Numbered from the stretch's first letter, positions 28,956 to 38,609 are shown. The stretch: DNA of 64,000 bases from Vibrio owensii CAIM 1854 = LMG 25443 (GCF_000817815.1 NZ_JPRD01000028.1:307-64306); one strand, 5' to 3'. Numbers and translations: made by a program. The notes: a model not told the origin generated them from the sequence alone.

Positions 28956-30008
28956 ATGAACAAAACGATACTTGCGCTATCGACCCTTACTTTGATGTTT
29001 ACGACTGGGTTACAAGCGAAAGAAGCAACTTTGGACAATGTTGTCACTGATTTTGCCGATCAACCAACGAAAGAAACAGATTGGTATATGACGCGTTTGC
29101 AAAAAGAAGTGCCAGTTAATACCTATAAGCACAATCGCATCCCATCGAGCAAAGAGCACCAGTTCGTTATTCGTGAAAACGAAGACACGATGTACAGCCA
29201 TGCAATACTGGACGTCACCAAATCGGCAACCATTACCATGCCTGAGTACGATGAATATGCCATTGTTCAGGTGATCGACGAGAACCACTTTACGATTGCA
29301 GAAGTCTATCCGGGTCAGACACTGCGTTTGACGCCAGATATGCTGAGCTCTGGTACTCATGTATTCCTAAATACGCGAGTAGCGGCTGCGGATAACCACG
29401 ACCCGAAGGCCTTGAAGAGGGCGCATGATTACCAAAACGCGATTAAGTTGTCTGCTGAAACTCGCCACCCTTACGTCTCAAAAGGGTTTGATGAAAAAGA
29501 AGTATTGGCTGCGCGAGCGACGGTGCAAAAGTTACGTCCGTTCATCCCTAAACCCTTCGATATTTTTGGCAACAAAGGTCAAGTTGACCCGACCTCGTTT
29601 GTGATTGCCTCTTCGGCAGGATGGGCGGGCTTACCCTCAGATGCGGCTGTGTACTTGCCACAAATTCCGGGAAACAAAGGGGAAACGCAATGCAGTTCTT
29701 TGACCATTAACCCGCCACCGCTTCAGTACGATCGTCACGCATTCTTCAGCATGACGGTATACGACAAAGATGGCTGGATTGCAGATGATGATTTTGCGAT
29801 TTCGAACAAGCGTATGACGCCAAATGAGGACGGTACTTACACATTCCGCTTTAACTGTGAAGGACAAGCAAACAACTTAACCGTCAGAGAAGGGTGGAGC
29901 GGGTTATTAAGAATGTACTTGCCGACGTCTAAGCAAGCGATTCAAAACTATGTGGTGAACGACTACTTGAAGAATTCTCGCTTGGTGAAAGGGACAGGGA
30001 AGCAGTAG
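28956..30008 (+). CDS. exported DUF1254/DUF1214 protein, second copy
   Basis: A 350-residue paralogue of the preceding product. Signal peptide about 1-21 (ending LQA), then the DUF1254-like VIRENEDTMYSHAILDVTKS and the DUF1214-like HAFFSMTVYDKDGWIADDD. Corresponding segments line up with the first copy (NRDTIYSG against NEDTMYSH; FYSLTLYNHQGYIA against FFSMTVYDKDGWIA), showing old duplication with strong divergence. AGGAG at 28943-28947 is a good ribosome site. Function unknown. Confidence 0.82.
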   Translation: MNKTILALSTLTLMFTTGLQAKEATLDNVVTDFADQPTKETDWYMTRLQKEVPVNTYKHNRIPSSKEHQFVIRENEDTMYSHAILDVTKSATITMPEYDEYAIVQVIDENHFTIAEVYPGQTLRLTPDMLSSGTHVFLNTRVAAADNHDPKALKRAHDYQNAIKLSAETRHPYVSKGFDEKEVLAARATVQKLRPFIPKPFDIFGNKGQVDPTSFVIASSAGWAGLPSDAAVYLPQIPGNKGETQCSSLTINPPPLQYDRHAFFSMTVYDKDGWIADDDFAISNKRMTPNEDGTYTFRFNCEGQANNLTVREGWSGLLRMYLPTSKQAIQNYVVNDYLKNSRLVKGTGKQ

Positions 30009-30063
30009 TTCTGTTTCTTGCTGCCAATAGCCGGTAACCAATTAGCAATAACCAACGAATAAT

Positions 30064-30088
30064 GAGTCACTGTTTTTGGCAGTGGCTC
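30064..30088 (+). terminator. possible terminator after the DUF1254 pair
   Basis: Hairpin GAGTCACTG (30064-30072) / CAGTGGCTC (30080-30088) with one G-T pair. The T-run behind it is broken (CGCTTTCGTTTT), so termination may be partial. Confidence 0.5.
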
Positions 30089-30120
30089 GCTTTCGTTTTA
30101 ATTCAATACACGCGAAGCAA

Positions 30121-30996
30121 ATGCTCATGTCAAAGCCCATTGATTTGAACCTAATCAACACCTTTCTCGTCGTAACGGAGAGTCAATCTTACACTAAAGC
30201 GGCTGAGCAACTTGGTGTCACACAACCTGCCGTCAGTGCATCGATTCGGCGATTGGAACAGGCCTCCAATAAAAAGCTATTTGTAAAAAGCGGGAGAAGT
30301 ATTGAGCTGACGCATACGGCACGAGAGTTACTGCCACAACTCAGACAAGCGCTGAGTATCATTGATAATGCGATGACGAAACCGCAATCATTTAAAGCCT
30401 ATTGCTGCGACTTACCTTTATTGGGGCTAAGCCCTATCGACAATGTGATCTTTCACGAATCCACACAAGATGCTGGTGAGCTGTGTGATTTCCTATACCA
30501 CCGAAAAGCCGACATTATTATCGGCAGCATTGGTAATAAACCCACTTCAATCATTGTGGAAGATCTTCATCAAGAACCGTTTGTAATTATTGGTCGAGCG
30601 GATCATCCAAGGCTTAGTAAAAGGCTTGATATCGATGCGTTCCACAACGAAAAGCATTGTGTTCTCTCATCCACTTGGAGTGTGGAAACTGAGCATGAAG
30701 CGGCGTTAAACGTGACGATTAAAGCGAATCAAATCGAAGTGGTGACGTCATCTTATCTTGGTGTGCTGACTAACGTAGCTCAGAGAGATTGTTTGGGTGT
30801 TGTGCCTTTGTCGGTGGCGAAAAAGTGGGGAGGTGCTCTCAACATTCGTTATTTTCAAAGTCCGTTTCCAAGTGGCCAATTTACGTTTCAGATCGCTTAT
30901 CACAAACGACACGCGAACTGTGCAGAGCATCGGGCAATGCGGCGAGTGCTAAAAGAAAGGCTAAGTCTCCCCCTGTCATCACAGCATTATTCTTGA
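30121..30996 (+). CDS. LysR-family transcriptional regulator
   Basis: A 291-residue LysR regulator beginning MLMSKPIDLNLINTFLVV; the helix-turn-helix is YTKAAEQLGVTQPAVSASIR. The effector domain is ordinary in length. An ATG two codons later (30127) is an equally good start, and longer frames to 30076 would run through a hairpin. It is convergent with the ProX-like gene downstream and in line with the DUF1254 pair, so its target is not obvious. Confidence 0.85.
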   Translation: MLMSKPIDLNLINTFLVVTESQSYTKAAEQLGVTQPAVSASIRRLEQASNKKLFVKSGRSIELTHTARELLPQLRQALSIIDNAMTKPQSFKAYCCDLPLLGLSPIDNVIFHESTQDAGELCDFLYHRKADIIIGSIGNKPTSIIVEDLHQEPFVIIGRADHPRLSKRLDIDAFHNEKHCVLSSTWSVETEHEAALNVTIKANQIEVVTSSYLGVLTNVAQRDCLGVVPLSVAKKWGGALNIRYFQSPFPSGQFTFQIAYHKRHANCAEHRAMRRVLKERLSLPLSSQHYS

Positions 30997-31024
30997 GCCG
31001 TTAACAGGAGGAGTGAGTAAAGCG

Positions 31025-32020
31025 TTAAATGGCTTTTTCTACCTTCGCAGCCACGTCTGCCGATACCCATGTTTTCCATAGCTCAGGATAGGTTTCGAAG
31101 AAGTAGTACATCGCTTCTTTTGCGTCTGCTTGGTTATCTTCCATCCACGCAAGTAATTGGCTCATCTGTTGATTGGTGAACCCGCGTTTTTGCAAGTAGG
31201 CGTAAGCTTGTGGCTCCTTATTGGCAAAGGCTTCGGTTGTAACGGTATGAACCGGTGAAGGTGGGTACATAGTCACTTTTGGAGATTCACAGTCAGGTTG
31301 CGTTGTACAGGTGCGGTATTCTTCCACATCAGTACCGCTGCCGAAGTCGACTTTCACCATGTCGTACTTGCCCAATACAGGCGTCGGTGACCAGTAATAC
31401 CCGAACCAAGGTTTCTCACGTTCATAAGCTTTCGCGATAGTGCCAGCTAGCGCTGCGCCCGAACCTGGGTCAATCATATCGAAGCCGTATTTCTCGAGTT
31501 CCATAGCATCAAATAAGTGACCAGAGGTGATTTGGCATGTCCAACCGGCAGGGCAGCTGTAGAAGGCGAATTTCTCATCATCTTCTGGGTGCTCAAACAA
31601 CTTGGCGTGTTTAATCACACCTTCAATGGTTGCTAATTCCGGATACTGCTTTACCAGATAAGAAGGAACCCAAAAGCCTTCCTCGCCGCCATTGACCAAA
31701 GATTCTCCAGCGATACGCAAGCGCTTATCCGCAATGCCTTTGTCTAACGCTTCCTTAATTCCGTTGGTCCATAGCTCAGGAGCAACATCCGGTTGGCCTT
31801 TCTCAATCATTGAGGTGCCAGTCGGTACGCTATCACCCGGGATAAGTTCTGCATCGCATTGGTAGCCTTCATTAAGAATGAACTGGTCGATGTGCGCCAT
31901 CAAACTCGCCGAGTTCCAGTTCATATCCGCTATGGTGATTTCACCACATTCACTTGCATAAGATTGAGCAGAAAAAGCGGATAGCAGCAAAACGGAAAGA
32001 ACGGACGGTGTTGTCTTCAT
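31025..32020 (-). CDS. ProX-like glycine betaine/proline-betaine binding protein (orphan)
   Basis: A 331-residue exported binding protein. Signal peptide MKTTPSVLSVLLLSAFSAQS...YAS, then an OpuAC fold: ITIADMNWNSASLMAHIDQF, DVAPELWTNG, CPAGWTCQITSGHLF and KPWFGYYWSPTPVLGKYDMV with the aromatic residues expected to cage a quaternary amine. Two cysteine pairs (Cys171/176 area and CTTQPDC) may form disulfides. Translation from 32065 would add 15 residues before the signal; ATG 32020 is preferred. No permease or ATPase gene is adjacent, so it must serve a transporter encoded elsewhere. Confidence 0.85.
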   Translation of the reverse strand: MKTTPSVLSVLLLSAFSAQSYASECGEITIADMNWNSASLMAHIDQFILNEGYQCDAELIPGDSVPTGTSMIEKGQPDVAPELWTNGIKEALDKGIADKRLRIAGESLVNGGEEGFWVPSYLVKQYPELATIEGVIKHAKLFEHPEDDEKFAFYSCPAGWTCQITSGHLFDAMELEKYGFDMIDPGSGAALAGTIAKAYEREKPWFGYYWSPTPVLGKYDMVKVDFGSGTDVEEYRTCTTQPDCESPKVTMYPPSPVHTVTTEAFANKEPQAYAYLQKRGFTNQQMSQLLAWMEDNQADAKEAMYYFFETYPELWKTWVSADVAAKVEKAI

Positions 32021-32145
32021 GTGACTGAATTCCCTTATCATTGTCATTTGATTCAGTATATACACAAGGTTTATGAAGATTCAGAGAATAGGACGTTATC
32101 TGTGAAGTTGAAAACGAAGTGATTCGGAAGATTAAAACGTGAGAC

Positions 32146-32197
32146 CCACGCTCTCCCGTTAACGCCGAAATCAGCAATTAGGATTGGGAGAGAGTGG
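32146..32197 (-). terminator. hairpin downstream of the 742-residue secreted protein gene
   Basis: Inverted repeat CCACGCTCTCCC (32146-32157) / GGGAGAGAGTGG (32186-32197), one mismatch, with a 28-base loop. On the minus strand it is followed, after a few bases, by GTTTTAAT. Probable weak terminator. Confidence 0.5.
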
Positions 32198-32225
32198 AAG
32201 CAAACGCTATGTCTGGTAAGCCTCA

Positions 32226-34454
32226 TCAGTACAACAAGAACAGACCTTCGTAACCACCGATTTCGATTTGCGACACGTAGTCACCAATGTTGCCGTCCTC
32301 GTCTACGGGTCTCATCGGCTCATCTAACGTGATGGTGATTTTAGGCGCAGTGAAATAATCCGCGCTCTTGCCGAAAAAGTCGGTGCGGTACAACACTCTG
32401 CCTTTGCTAAACTCGCGTGCTAATACCATCTCTGCAGGGCCTTGAGGAACCACATTGCTCTCAGAGCGATACGCAAAGTAGGTGAACGTGGGAGAAACGT
32501 AAGTAATGCCATCGGGTAGATCTGCATGTACCACTTCGTTCATCGACGAATCACCAATAACCGTGTAATCCGCTGGGGAAGGCGTGCTGGTGGACATCAT
32601 CAGTGGGATGGCCTCTGCGTCCTCGGGGAGCTGATTGGCAGGTTCGCCCAAATCAACGGCAAGTAAAGTACTTGGTTGGTAGGCAATATTCTTTGGCACG
32701 CCTGCTTTCCAGAAGTTATCACTTGTAGTGTTATTACTTCCATATAGGTAACCATTGTTCCACTGATTAAAGTAGCTGCGCTCAGGGTGATGATTCAAGT
32801 AGAACGCTGCCAGTGCAGAGTATTGGTCTTGCTTCCAGTTATCTTCAGTGTTGCCAAAGTATTGAACTCGACCATAACGCGTGGTCGCTTGATAAATCAC
32901 TTTCTGGCCAGCTTTGGCGAGTGCAGAGTTATCCCAAAACTTAGCTAAGCCAGCATAGCCACTAAAGCCAGTAGAAGGGAAAAGGTAATGCTCGCGTAAG
33001 TACAGAGAACCAGCTTCAACTAAGTGGTTCTGTCCATTGCGACCGAATAAGTTTGCCGTGCCGATGTTGAGGCCAATTAACGCATACGCATCCAGCGTCG
33101 CCAGTTTGTTTAAAAACGCCGAGAATTGCGCTTTGTAAGCATCGTCAGCAGCTTGGCTACCAGCGACTAAACCAAGTTCATCCACCGTACCACCGGAATA
33201 AACGTAGAACTGATTTGCTCCGAGTAACTTATTCGTATCGTCGTTGTACGCACCGTTTAAACCTTGCTTCGCCCATTCTGCTTGGTAATAGTGGTGCATA
33301 GCGTTGGCAAAGTCGGGATTGCCGAGATTGGTTAACGCCCAAGAAGAGGTTTGGTTCCACATACGACCAAATGGAATAACGCGTGACTCCCAAAGAAATC
33401 GTGCTGTTGCGTTCTTATTCGAACGGTTTTTGTATTCATTCCAAGAAAGATAATTGTCTTGGTTGAGATCCGCAGACTTGTCAAAGCCACGAATTTTACG
33501 CCAGCGTTGAATGGTTTGACCTTCAGGTGTTGCCGTTGGAGCATCGGTCAACTTAACGGTTTGGAAGCTGTTTTTGAGCTTTACTTCTTTTAGACGAGGG
33601 CGATTCTCGATGTTTTCGTCATGCCAAGTAATTTTCGCAACGTAAAGACGGCCGCCATCGCGCAAAAAGGTGGAACCAAAATACTGACCACCACCATAGG
33701 TTTGCCCGCTGCCATCGTGTGTTGTAGCGCGAACCCAATCCGAAGGAACAGACCAGTTTACCGTTTGGTTTTTAGTCATGTTCTCAGTTTTGTCTTTTTT
33801 AATCGCGAAGCTTTTCCACTCTGTTACCTGACCAGAGGAGTCGATGGCAGAAGGGTATTCAATCGTGAAGCTGCCGCCTTGAGCAAACTGAGAGAACTTA
33901 AAGGTTAAGCGGTCGAACTTCTCTGAGTGATAAACATAGAGCGCACCACCATTATTCGCCTGACCAAATACGTCAGCATCCCATGGTGGTTGTTGATATA
34001 GCCAAAAACCGGCGTGGTCAGCGCTGGCGGTATAGCCAACGATCATCGGTTTTCGATTGAGTAAGGTATTTTCACCATGGCTAGAGTCGACCTCTGCGAT
34101 GATGGTGTCTTCAGCAAAATGGAGAAAGTAATCCTCGTAATCAATCCCATTCAGCTCTGCCTCGTTGCGAATATCGTTTTCTACCCAACCCGCATTGAGC
34201 TCAAGCTTTTGGTTGTACATATAACCGATGGCTTGGACACGCTCGTTGTCAGCCTTGTTTGGGTAAGCACCAAACACAATATCGGCATTGTTAATTTCCC
34301 AATCGATCACATCATCGGCAGAGAGCGGAGCATCTTGTAAATCGACACCTTGCACATGCAATCCCGGTAAAACGACAGCAGTACTAGCCCAAGTAGTAGG
34401 CGAAAACAGGTTCAAAGAACCAAGCGCAAGCAGCGCAAAACGATATGGCTTCAT
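32226..34454 (-). CDS. large secreted protein of unknown function with an EF-hand-like loop
   Basis: A 742-residue exported protein I do not recognise. Signal peptide about 1-23 (ending TWA). Residues about 25-270 look like a beta-rich domain with many aromatic residues (GFWLYQQPPWDADVFG). A calcium loop DLNQDNYLSWNE at about 350 fits the 12-residue EF-hand pattern (D1, N3, D5, E12). The middle (about 370-560) is helical with AHH-like motifs (NAMHHYYQAEWAKQG) resembling an alpha/alpha barrel, followed by a beta-rich C-terminus. This layout is compatible with a polysaccharide lyase or glycosidase, but no catalytic motif can be named. Monocistronic on the minus strand. Confidence 0.75.
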   Translation of the reverse strand: MKPYRFALLALGSLNLFSPTTWASTAVVLPGLHVQGVDLQDAPLSADDVIDWEINNADIVFGAYPNKADNERVQAIGYMYNQKLELNAGWVENDIRNEAELNGIDYEDYFLHFAEDTIIAEVDSSHGENTLLNRKPMIVGYTASADHAGFWLYQQPPWDADVFGQANNGGALYVYHSEKFDRLTFKFSQFAQGGSFTIEYPSAIDSSGQVTEWKSFAIKKDKTENMTKNQTVNWSVPSDWVRATTHDGSGQTYGGGQYFGSTFLRDGGRLYVAKITWHDENIENRPRLKEVKLKNSFQTVKLTDAPTATPEGQTIQRWRKIRGFDKSADLNQDNYLSWNEYKNRSNKNATARFLWESRVIPFGRMWNQTSSWALTNLGNPDFANAMHHYYQAEWAKQGLNGAYNDDTNKLLGANQFYVYSGGTVDELGLVAGSQAADDAYKAQFSAFLNKLATLDAYALIGLNIGTANLFGRNGQNHLVEAGSLYLREHYLFPSTGFSGYAGLAKFWDNSALAKAGQKVIYQATTRYGRVQYFGNTEDNWKQDQYSALAAFYLNHHPERSYFNQWNNGYLYGSNNTTSDNFWKAGVPKNIAYQPSTLLAVDLGEPANQLPEDAEAIPLMMSTSTPSPADYTVIGDSSMNEVVHADLPDGITYVSPTFTYFAYRSESNVVPQGPAEMVLAREFSKGRVLYRTDFFGKSADYFTAPKITITLDEPMRPVDEDGNIGDYVSQIEIGGYEGLFLLY

Positions 34455-34986
34455 TATTGAGTTGTCCCAATCAAAAAACTTCGATTACTCAAATTGCGAG
34501 TCAAATTACGAGGAAGTATTAGCGATCGGTCAGACCAATTCAAGAAAGTACTAGAACATCTCTCTTTTGATAAATTCTTTATAAGATGAATACGCTAAGC
34601 AAATCAGCTTTTTACAAAATGAGTCCTGTTTGTCTCAATTTTGAGTCTTGAAGAAGTGAAGAAAAGCTACGCGAGATTTTTCTCAAAATGAGAGAGGGAA
34701 AGTGCTTATACAACCAGTTACTGTCTTTCGGACTGATGCTCTCAATGAATGGCGCTGCAGAGCATTGGCTTAAGTGTCCAATGGAATTCTAAGCTATCGA
34801 AATTATGGGCTTTTTTGATCAACAAATACCGTTAAAACCTCACTCATTGCACCAGTCATATACTCTGCTGAGCTGGTTGTTTCTTATACAAAAAATTAAC
34901 AATCTATATTTTTATACATTTTTATTGCATAAAATCTCTTTCTTGCTAGTATAAGCTCCAGATGACAATTAATGCAGTATGGCAGC
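34455..34986. promoter_or_regulatory. 532-bp divergent intergenic region before artP
   Basis: No gene. On the side of the secreted-protein gene there are two short palindromes, CTCAATTTTGAG (34634-34645) and CTCAAAATGAG (34682-34692), plus a half-site ACAAAATGAG at 34614. On the artP side the sequence is AT-rich with the likely art promoter. Confidence 0.45.
34900..34955 (+). promoter_or_regulatory. art operon promoter with possible ArgR-like sequences
   Basis: A candidate -35 TTGCAT (34925-34930) and -10 TAGTAT (34947-34952), 16 bp apart, or the overlapping TATAAG. TATATTTTTATACA (34905-34918) and TTGCATAAAAT (34925-34935) resemble adjacent imperfect ARG boxes, which would place the arginine repressor over the -35. 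This is by eye only. Confidence 0.35.
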
Positions 34987-35715
34987 ATGAGTATTCAAGT
35001 TAAAAGTATCAATAAGTCTTACGGCGATACCCAAGTTCTACACGATGTCAGTTTTAATTGTGAAAGCGGTGAAACGTTGGTGTTACTCGGTCCAAGTGGT
35101 GCAGGGAAGAGCTCTCTACTACGTGTTCTTAACCTTCTCGAAGGGGCGGATAACGGCCAGTTAAACATCGCTAATGACGCATTCGACTTTTCAACTGAAA
35201 TCAAAGAGAAGCAAGGTTTAGCGCTTCGTCGTAAAGTGGGCATGGTGTTCCAACAGTACAACCTATGGCCACACATGACAGTGATGGATAACCTGATTGA
35301 GGCTCCGGTAAAAGTCTCTGGCATGGATAAAGAAGAAGCGAAGAAGCAGGCAATGCAAATTCTCGCGACGCTGCACTTGGCAGACAAAGCGGATGCATGG
35401 CCGATGCAACTTTCTGGCGGTCAGCAACAACGTGTGGCGATTGCCCGCGCGCTGATGATGAAACCAGAAGTCTTGCTTTTTGATGAGCCTACCGCGGCGC
35501 TTGACCCTGAAATCACGAACCAAGTGGTCAAAATCATTAATGATTTAAGCGAAACCGGAATTACACAAGTAGTTGTGACCCACGAGGTGGATTTCGCCAA
35601 GAAAATCGCTAGCCATGTTCTATACCTAGAACAAGGACACATCGTAGAACACGGCACGCACGACGCATTTGTTAATCCGCAAACCACTCAGTTTGCCGAT
35701 TACCTAAATCACTAA
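34987..35715 (+). CDS. artP: arginine ABC transporter, ATP-binding protein
   Basis: A 242-residue ABC ATPase, identical in length to E. coli ArtP. Walker A is GPSGAGKSS, the signature [15 protein letters not shown], Walker [14 protein letters not shown], and the H-loop His in VVTHEVD. The N-terminus [13 protein letters not shown] aligns with ArtP; the frame is open to an ATG at 34972 but the homologous start is 34987. It powers arginine uptake with ArtQ and ArtM. First gene of the art operon. Confidence 0.93.
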   Translation: MSIQVKSINKSYGDTQVLHDVSFNCESGETLVLLGPSGAGKSSLLRVLNLLEGADNGQLNIANDAFDFSTEIKEKQGLALRRKVGMVFQQYNLWPHMTVMDNLIEAPVKVSGMDKEEAKKQAMQILATLHLADKADAWPMQLSGGQQQRVAIARALMMKPEVLLFDEPTAALDPEITNQVVKIINDLSETGITQVVVTHEVDFAKKIASHVLYLEQGHIVEHGTHDAFVNPQTTQFADYLNH

Positions 35716-35803
35716 ATTACGTTTTTAAAGTTCAATCTATTTAACAGATAAGCTCGGCTGTCATTGCGAGTGTCAGCCCACTAAGTACACACGGAGTATT
35801 GCA

Positions 35804-36535
35804 ATGAAAAAGATTTTACTAGCTTCACTAATCGGTCTTGTCTCAGCTAACGCAGCAGCACAAGAAGAGATCAAATTCGCGATGGAAGCGACTTACGCAC
35901 CGTTCGAATACATGGATGAAAACAACCAAATCCAAGGTTTTGATGTGGATCTGGCGAACGCACTATGTAAAGAAATGGAAGCAAAATGTACCTTCCACAA
36001 TCAATCTTTTGACAGCCTGATCCCTGCATTAAAATTCAAGCGTTACGATGCGGCTATCTCTGCAATGGATATTACTGACGCGCGTTTGGAGCAAGTGAAC
36101 TTTTCTGACCCTTACTACGACAACTCAGCAGCGTTTGTTTCTATCAAAGAAAAAGTGGTCGATCAAAAAGCACTAGAAGGTAAGCGTGTTGGTGTTCAAA
36201 ACGGTTCAACACACCAAAGCTACCTGATTGAGCAAATGCCTGGCGTAACAGCGGTTCCTTACTCAAGCTACCAAGACGCATTCATCGATATGAAGAATGG
36301 CCGTATTGATTCTGTATTCGGTGATACAGCAGTCGTAGCAGAATGGTTCAAGAAAGAAGACAACCTAGCGTACGTTGGTGAGCACGTTACTAACCCTAAA
36401 TACTTCGGTAACGGTTTCGGTATCGCAGTAAACAAAGGTAACGACGAGCTAGTGAACAAGCTGAACACGGCACTGAAAACAGTGAAAGCGAACGGCGAAT
36501 ACGACGTAATCTACAACAAGTACTTCGGTAAGTAA
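35804..36535 (+). CDS. artJ: arginine-binding periplasmic protein
   Basis: A 243-residue family-3 solute-binding protein with a signal peptide (about 1-19, [19 protein letters not shown]). Family motifs: [34 protein letters not shown] and the Asp-containing [20 protein letters not shown]. Ligand-binding Arg and Asp residues of the lysine/arginine/ornithine class are in place. It could equally be called ArtI, the two E. coli paralogues being nearly the same length. It lies 88 bp after artP and 1 bp before artQ. Confidence 0.9.
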   Translation: MKKILLASLIGLVSANAAAQEEIKFAMEATYAPFEYMDENNQIQGFDVDLANALCKEMEAKCTFHNQSFDSLIPALKFKRYDAAISAMDITDARLEQVNFSDPYYDNSAAFVSIKEKVVDQKALEGKRVGVQNGSTHQSYLIEQMPGVTAVPYSSYQDAFIDMKNGRIDSVFGDTAVVAEWFKKEDNLAYVGEHVTNPKYFGNGFGIAVNKGNDELVNKLNTALKTVKANGEYDVIYNKYFGK

Positions 36536-36536
36536 T

Positions 36537-37226
36537 ATGGCACTAACGGGTTACTCTTTATCGCTTGTTCAAGCTAGTTGGATGACTGTCCAGCTGGCCT
36601 TCACAAGCCTTTTAGTCGGTTTGATTCTGGCAGTGGTATTCGCCAGTGGTGAAATGTCTCGCCGCGTTTTCGTTAAATGGCCAATGACGGCGTTTGTGAC
36701 GATTGTACGTGGTTTGCCAGAAATCCTTGTCGTGTTGTTTATCTATTTTGGTTCGACGCAGGTTCTGTTTTTAATCACCGGCGACTTTATTGAAGTTAGC
36801 CCGTTCTTGTCTGGCGTGGTGGCGTTGTCATTGATCTTCGCTTCTTATGCTTCTCAAACTCTACGTGGCGCATTAAAAGCCGTTGGAAGAGGGCAGAGAG
36901 AAGCAGCAAGTGCACTCGGCATCAGTCAAGCACACGCTTTCGTTCGCATTGTTTTGCCACAAGCAGTAAGACACGCGCTACCAGGCTTAACGAACCAATG
37001 GTTGGTTTTGCTGAAAGATACCGCGCTTGTATCACTAATTGGCGTAACGGATTTATTGAAGCAAGCGCAGCTAACATCTGCAGCGACCCATGAAGCGTTT
37101 ACATGGTACGCAACCGCTGCGGCGATTTACCTAGGCATTACTTTGATTACACAACGTGCCGTCAAACTGATTGATAAGAAGTTCTCAATTCAAGGCATGA
37201 GCATGGGACAGGAGGCAACCGCATGA
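36537..37226 (+). CDS. artQ: arginine ABC transporter permease
   Basis: A 229-residue inner-membrane permease with five helices. The ATPase-coupling EAA loop reads [23 protein letters not shown]. It forms a heterodimer with ArtM. The start is one base after the artJ stop, and its end overlaps artM by 4 bp. The first nine residues differ from E. coli, otherwise the length is close (238). Confidence 0.92.
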   Translation: MALTGYSLSLVQASWMTVQLAFTSLLVGLILAVVFASGEMSRRVFVKWPMTAFVTIVRGLPEILVVLFIYFGSTQVLFLITGDFIEVSPFLSGVVALSLIFASYASQTLRGALKAVGRGQREAASALGISQAHAFVRIVLPQAVRHALPGLTNQWLVLLKDTALVSLIGVTDLLKQAQLTSAATHEAFTWYATAAAIYLGITLITQRAVKLIDKKFSIQGMSMGQEATA

Positions 37227-37891
37227 ACGAACAACACGTTTGGCAAATGCTGGATGGCTTAGGCTCTAGCCTCCAATTGACCGCCGCTTCTTTAGTGGTG
37301 GGCTGTCTCTTAGCTCTGATGATGACGCTGACTCTGATCCTACGTACTCCGGGTTTGCATTGGGTCAGTCGTGGTATCATCACCTTGTTCACAGGTACGC
37401 CTTTGTTGGTACAGATCTTCTTGGTGTACTACGGTCCGGGTCAGTTTGATGCAGTAAGAGAAAGCGTATTTTGGACATGGTTAAGCCAACCGTGGTTCTG
37501 TGCGATGTTAGCGCTAGCGCTCAATACCGCGGCGTACAGTACTCAGTTGTTCAAAGGTGCATTCAACGCGATTCCTTCCGGCCAATGGCAAGCGTGTCGT
37601 GCATTAGGCATGAACAAAACCGCAACGCTGAAAGTGCTGCTGCCATACGCTATTCGTCGTGCGGTTCCGGCTTACTCGAACGAAGTGATTTTGGTCTTCA
37701 AAGGTACGTCACTAGCAAGCACGATTACGATCATGGATCTAATGGGTTACGCGCAGCGCATTAACGCACAAACCTACGATACGTTGACGGTATTTGGTAT
37801 TGCAGGCGCATTTTATTTAACGGTAAATGGTGTGCTGACTCTCATTTTCCGTCAGGTAGAGAAGAAAGCACTAGCGTTCGAAGCCGCATAA
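37223..37891 (+). CDS. artM: arginine ABC transporter permease
   Basis: A 222-residue permease, the same length as E. coli ArtM. The coupling loop is [20 protein letters not shown] with the EAA-type pattern. Start overlaps the artQ stop (ATGA), with GGAGG at 37210-37214. Last gene of the operon, followed by a strong terminator. Confidence 0.93.
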   Translation: MNEQHVWQMLDGLGSSLQLTAASLVVGCLLALMMTLTLILRTPGLHWVSRGIITLFTGTPLLVQIFLVYYGPGQFDAVRESVFWTWLSQPWFCAMLALALNTAAYSTQLFKGAFNAIPSGQWQACRALGMNKTATLKVLLPYAIRRAVPAYSNEVILVFKGTSLASTITIMDLMGYAQRINAQTYDTLTVFGIAGAFYLTVNGVLTLIFRQVEKKALAFEAA

Positions 37892-37923
37892 ACCTTCAAT
37901 CAACACTCAATTTAGTTCCACAG

Positions 37924-37960
37924 TGCCCCTGCAAATGACTCTCTTGCAGGGGCATTTTTT
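37924..37960 (+). terminator. intrinsic terminator of the art operon
   Basis: Perfect 11-bp stem TGCCCCTGCAA (37924-37934) / TTGCAGGGGCA (37944-37954) with a 9-base loop, then TTTTTT. Confidence 0.92.
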
Positions 37961-38027
37961 ATATTCGTCATGGCAAAACCCTCAAGTTCCACCAAACTTA
38001 ATTCAACGTAATTGCATTGGTAGCACC

Positions 38028-38600
38028 ATGGAAAGAAGACACTTTTTAGCGCTGTGGACATTGTTGCTCGCACCCTCTTTAAAAGCGAAAACACCAATGC
38101 GGCCAACGCCAGCACAAACAGAAGGGCCATTTTATCCAGTAGTGGATATTCCTCTTCGTCAAAACTTGATTCTGCAATCAGAAGGCTTGGTCGGTGAACC
38201 TATCGTGTTGCAAGGCAAAGTCGTAGATACATCTGGAAACCCAGTTTCAGGCATCAAAGTAGAAATCTGGCAATGCGATGGGCAGGGGATTTACGATCAT
38301 CCTAAGCAGCCAAATAATGATAAGTTTGATGCCCACTTTGCAGGCTTTGGCGCGTCAGAAACCCAATCGGATGGTCGCTACTTGTTTCAGACTTTGTACC
38401 CCGTGCCTTATGCCTCTCGTCCGCCGCACATTCACGTTAAGTTGTGGCGGGATAACCAAGAGCTTCTGACCACTCAATTATACTTAAAAGGCAATACTGG
38501 TGATGAATGGTGGGGTGGCAAAGTCCGTGATTATCTGCAGTTTGAAACCATGCGAATCGACGGGCGGTTAACGGGCGAATTTAACTTTGTGATTGGTTAG
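38028..38600 (+). CDS. intradiol ring-cleavage dioxygenase with Tat-like signal
   Basis: A 190-residue member of the protocatechuate 3,4-dioxygenase / catechol dioxygenase superfamily. Motifs: QTEGPFYPV, VEIWQCDGQGIYDHP (one ligand Tyr), and YPVPYASRPPHIHVKLW with the second Tyr and the His ligands of the iron. The N-terminus MERRHFLALWTLLLAP has a twin-arginine pair before a hydrophobic stretch, suggesting Tat export of a folded metalloprotein. Most characterised intradiol enzymes are cytoplasmic, so the substrate may be an extracellular aromatic. The open frame extends upstream through the art terminator; ATG 38028 is the sensible start. Confidence 0.82.
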   Translation: MERRHFLALWTLLLAPSLKAKTPMRPTPAQTEGPFYPVVDIPLRQNLILQSEGLVGEPIVLQGKVVDTSGNPVSGIKVEIWQCDGQGIYDHPKQPNNDKFDAHFAGFGASETQSDGRYLFQTLYPVPYASRPPHIHVKLWRDNQELLTTQLYLKGNTGDEWWGGKVRDYLQFETMRIDGRLTGEFNFVIG

Positions 38601-38609
38601 CGAATTCGG

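Noticed and set aside
37912..38130. 72-residue minus-strand hydrophobic frame between art operon and dioxygenase
   Set aside because: It spans the art terminator and antisense of the dioxygenase signal sequence; hydrophobicity is explained by that.
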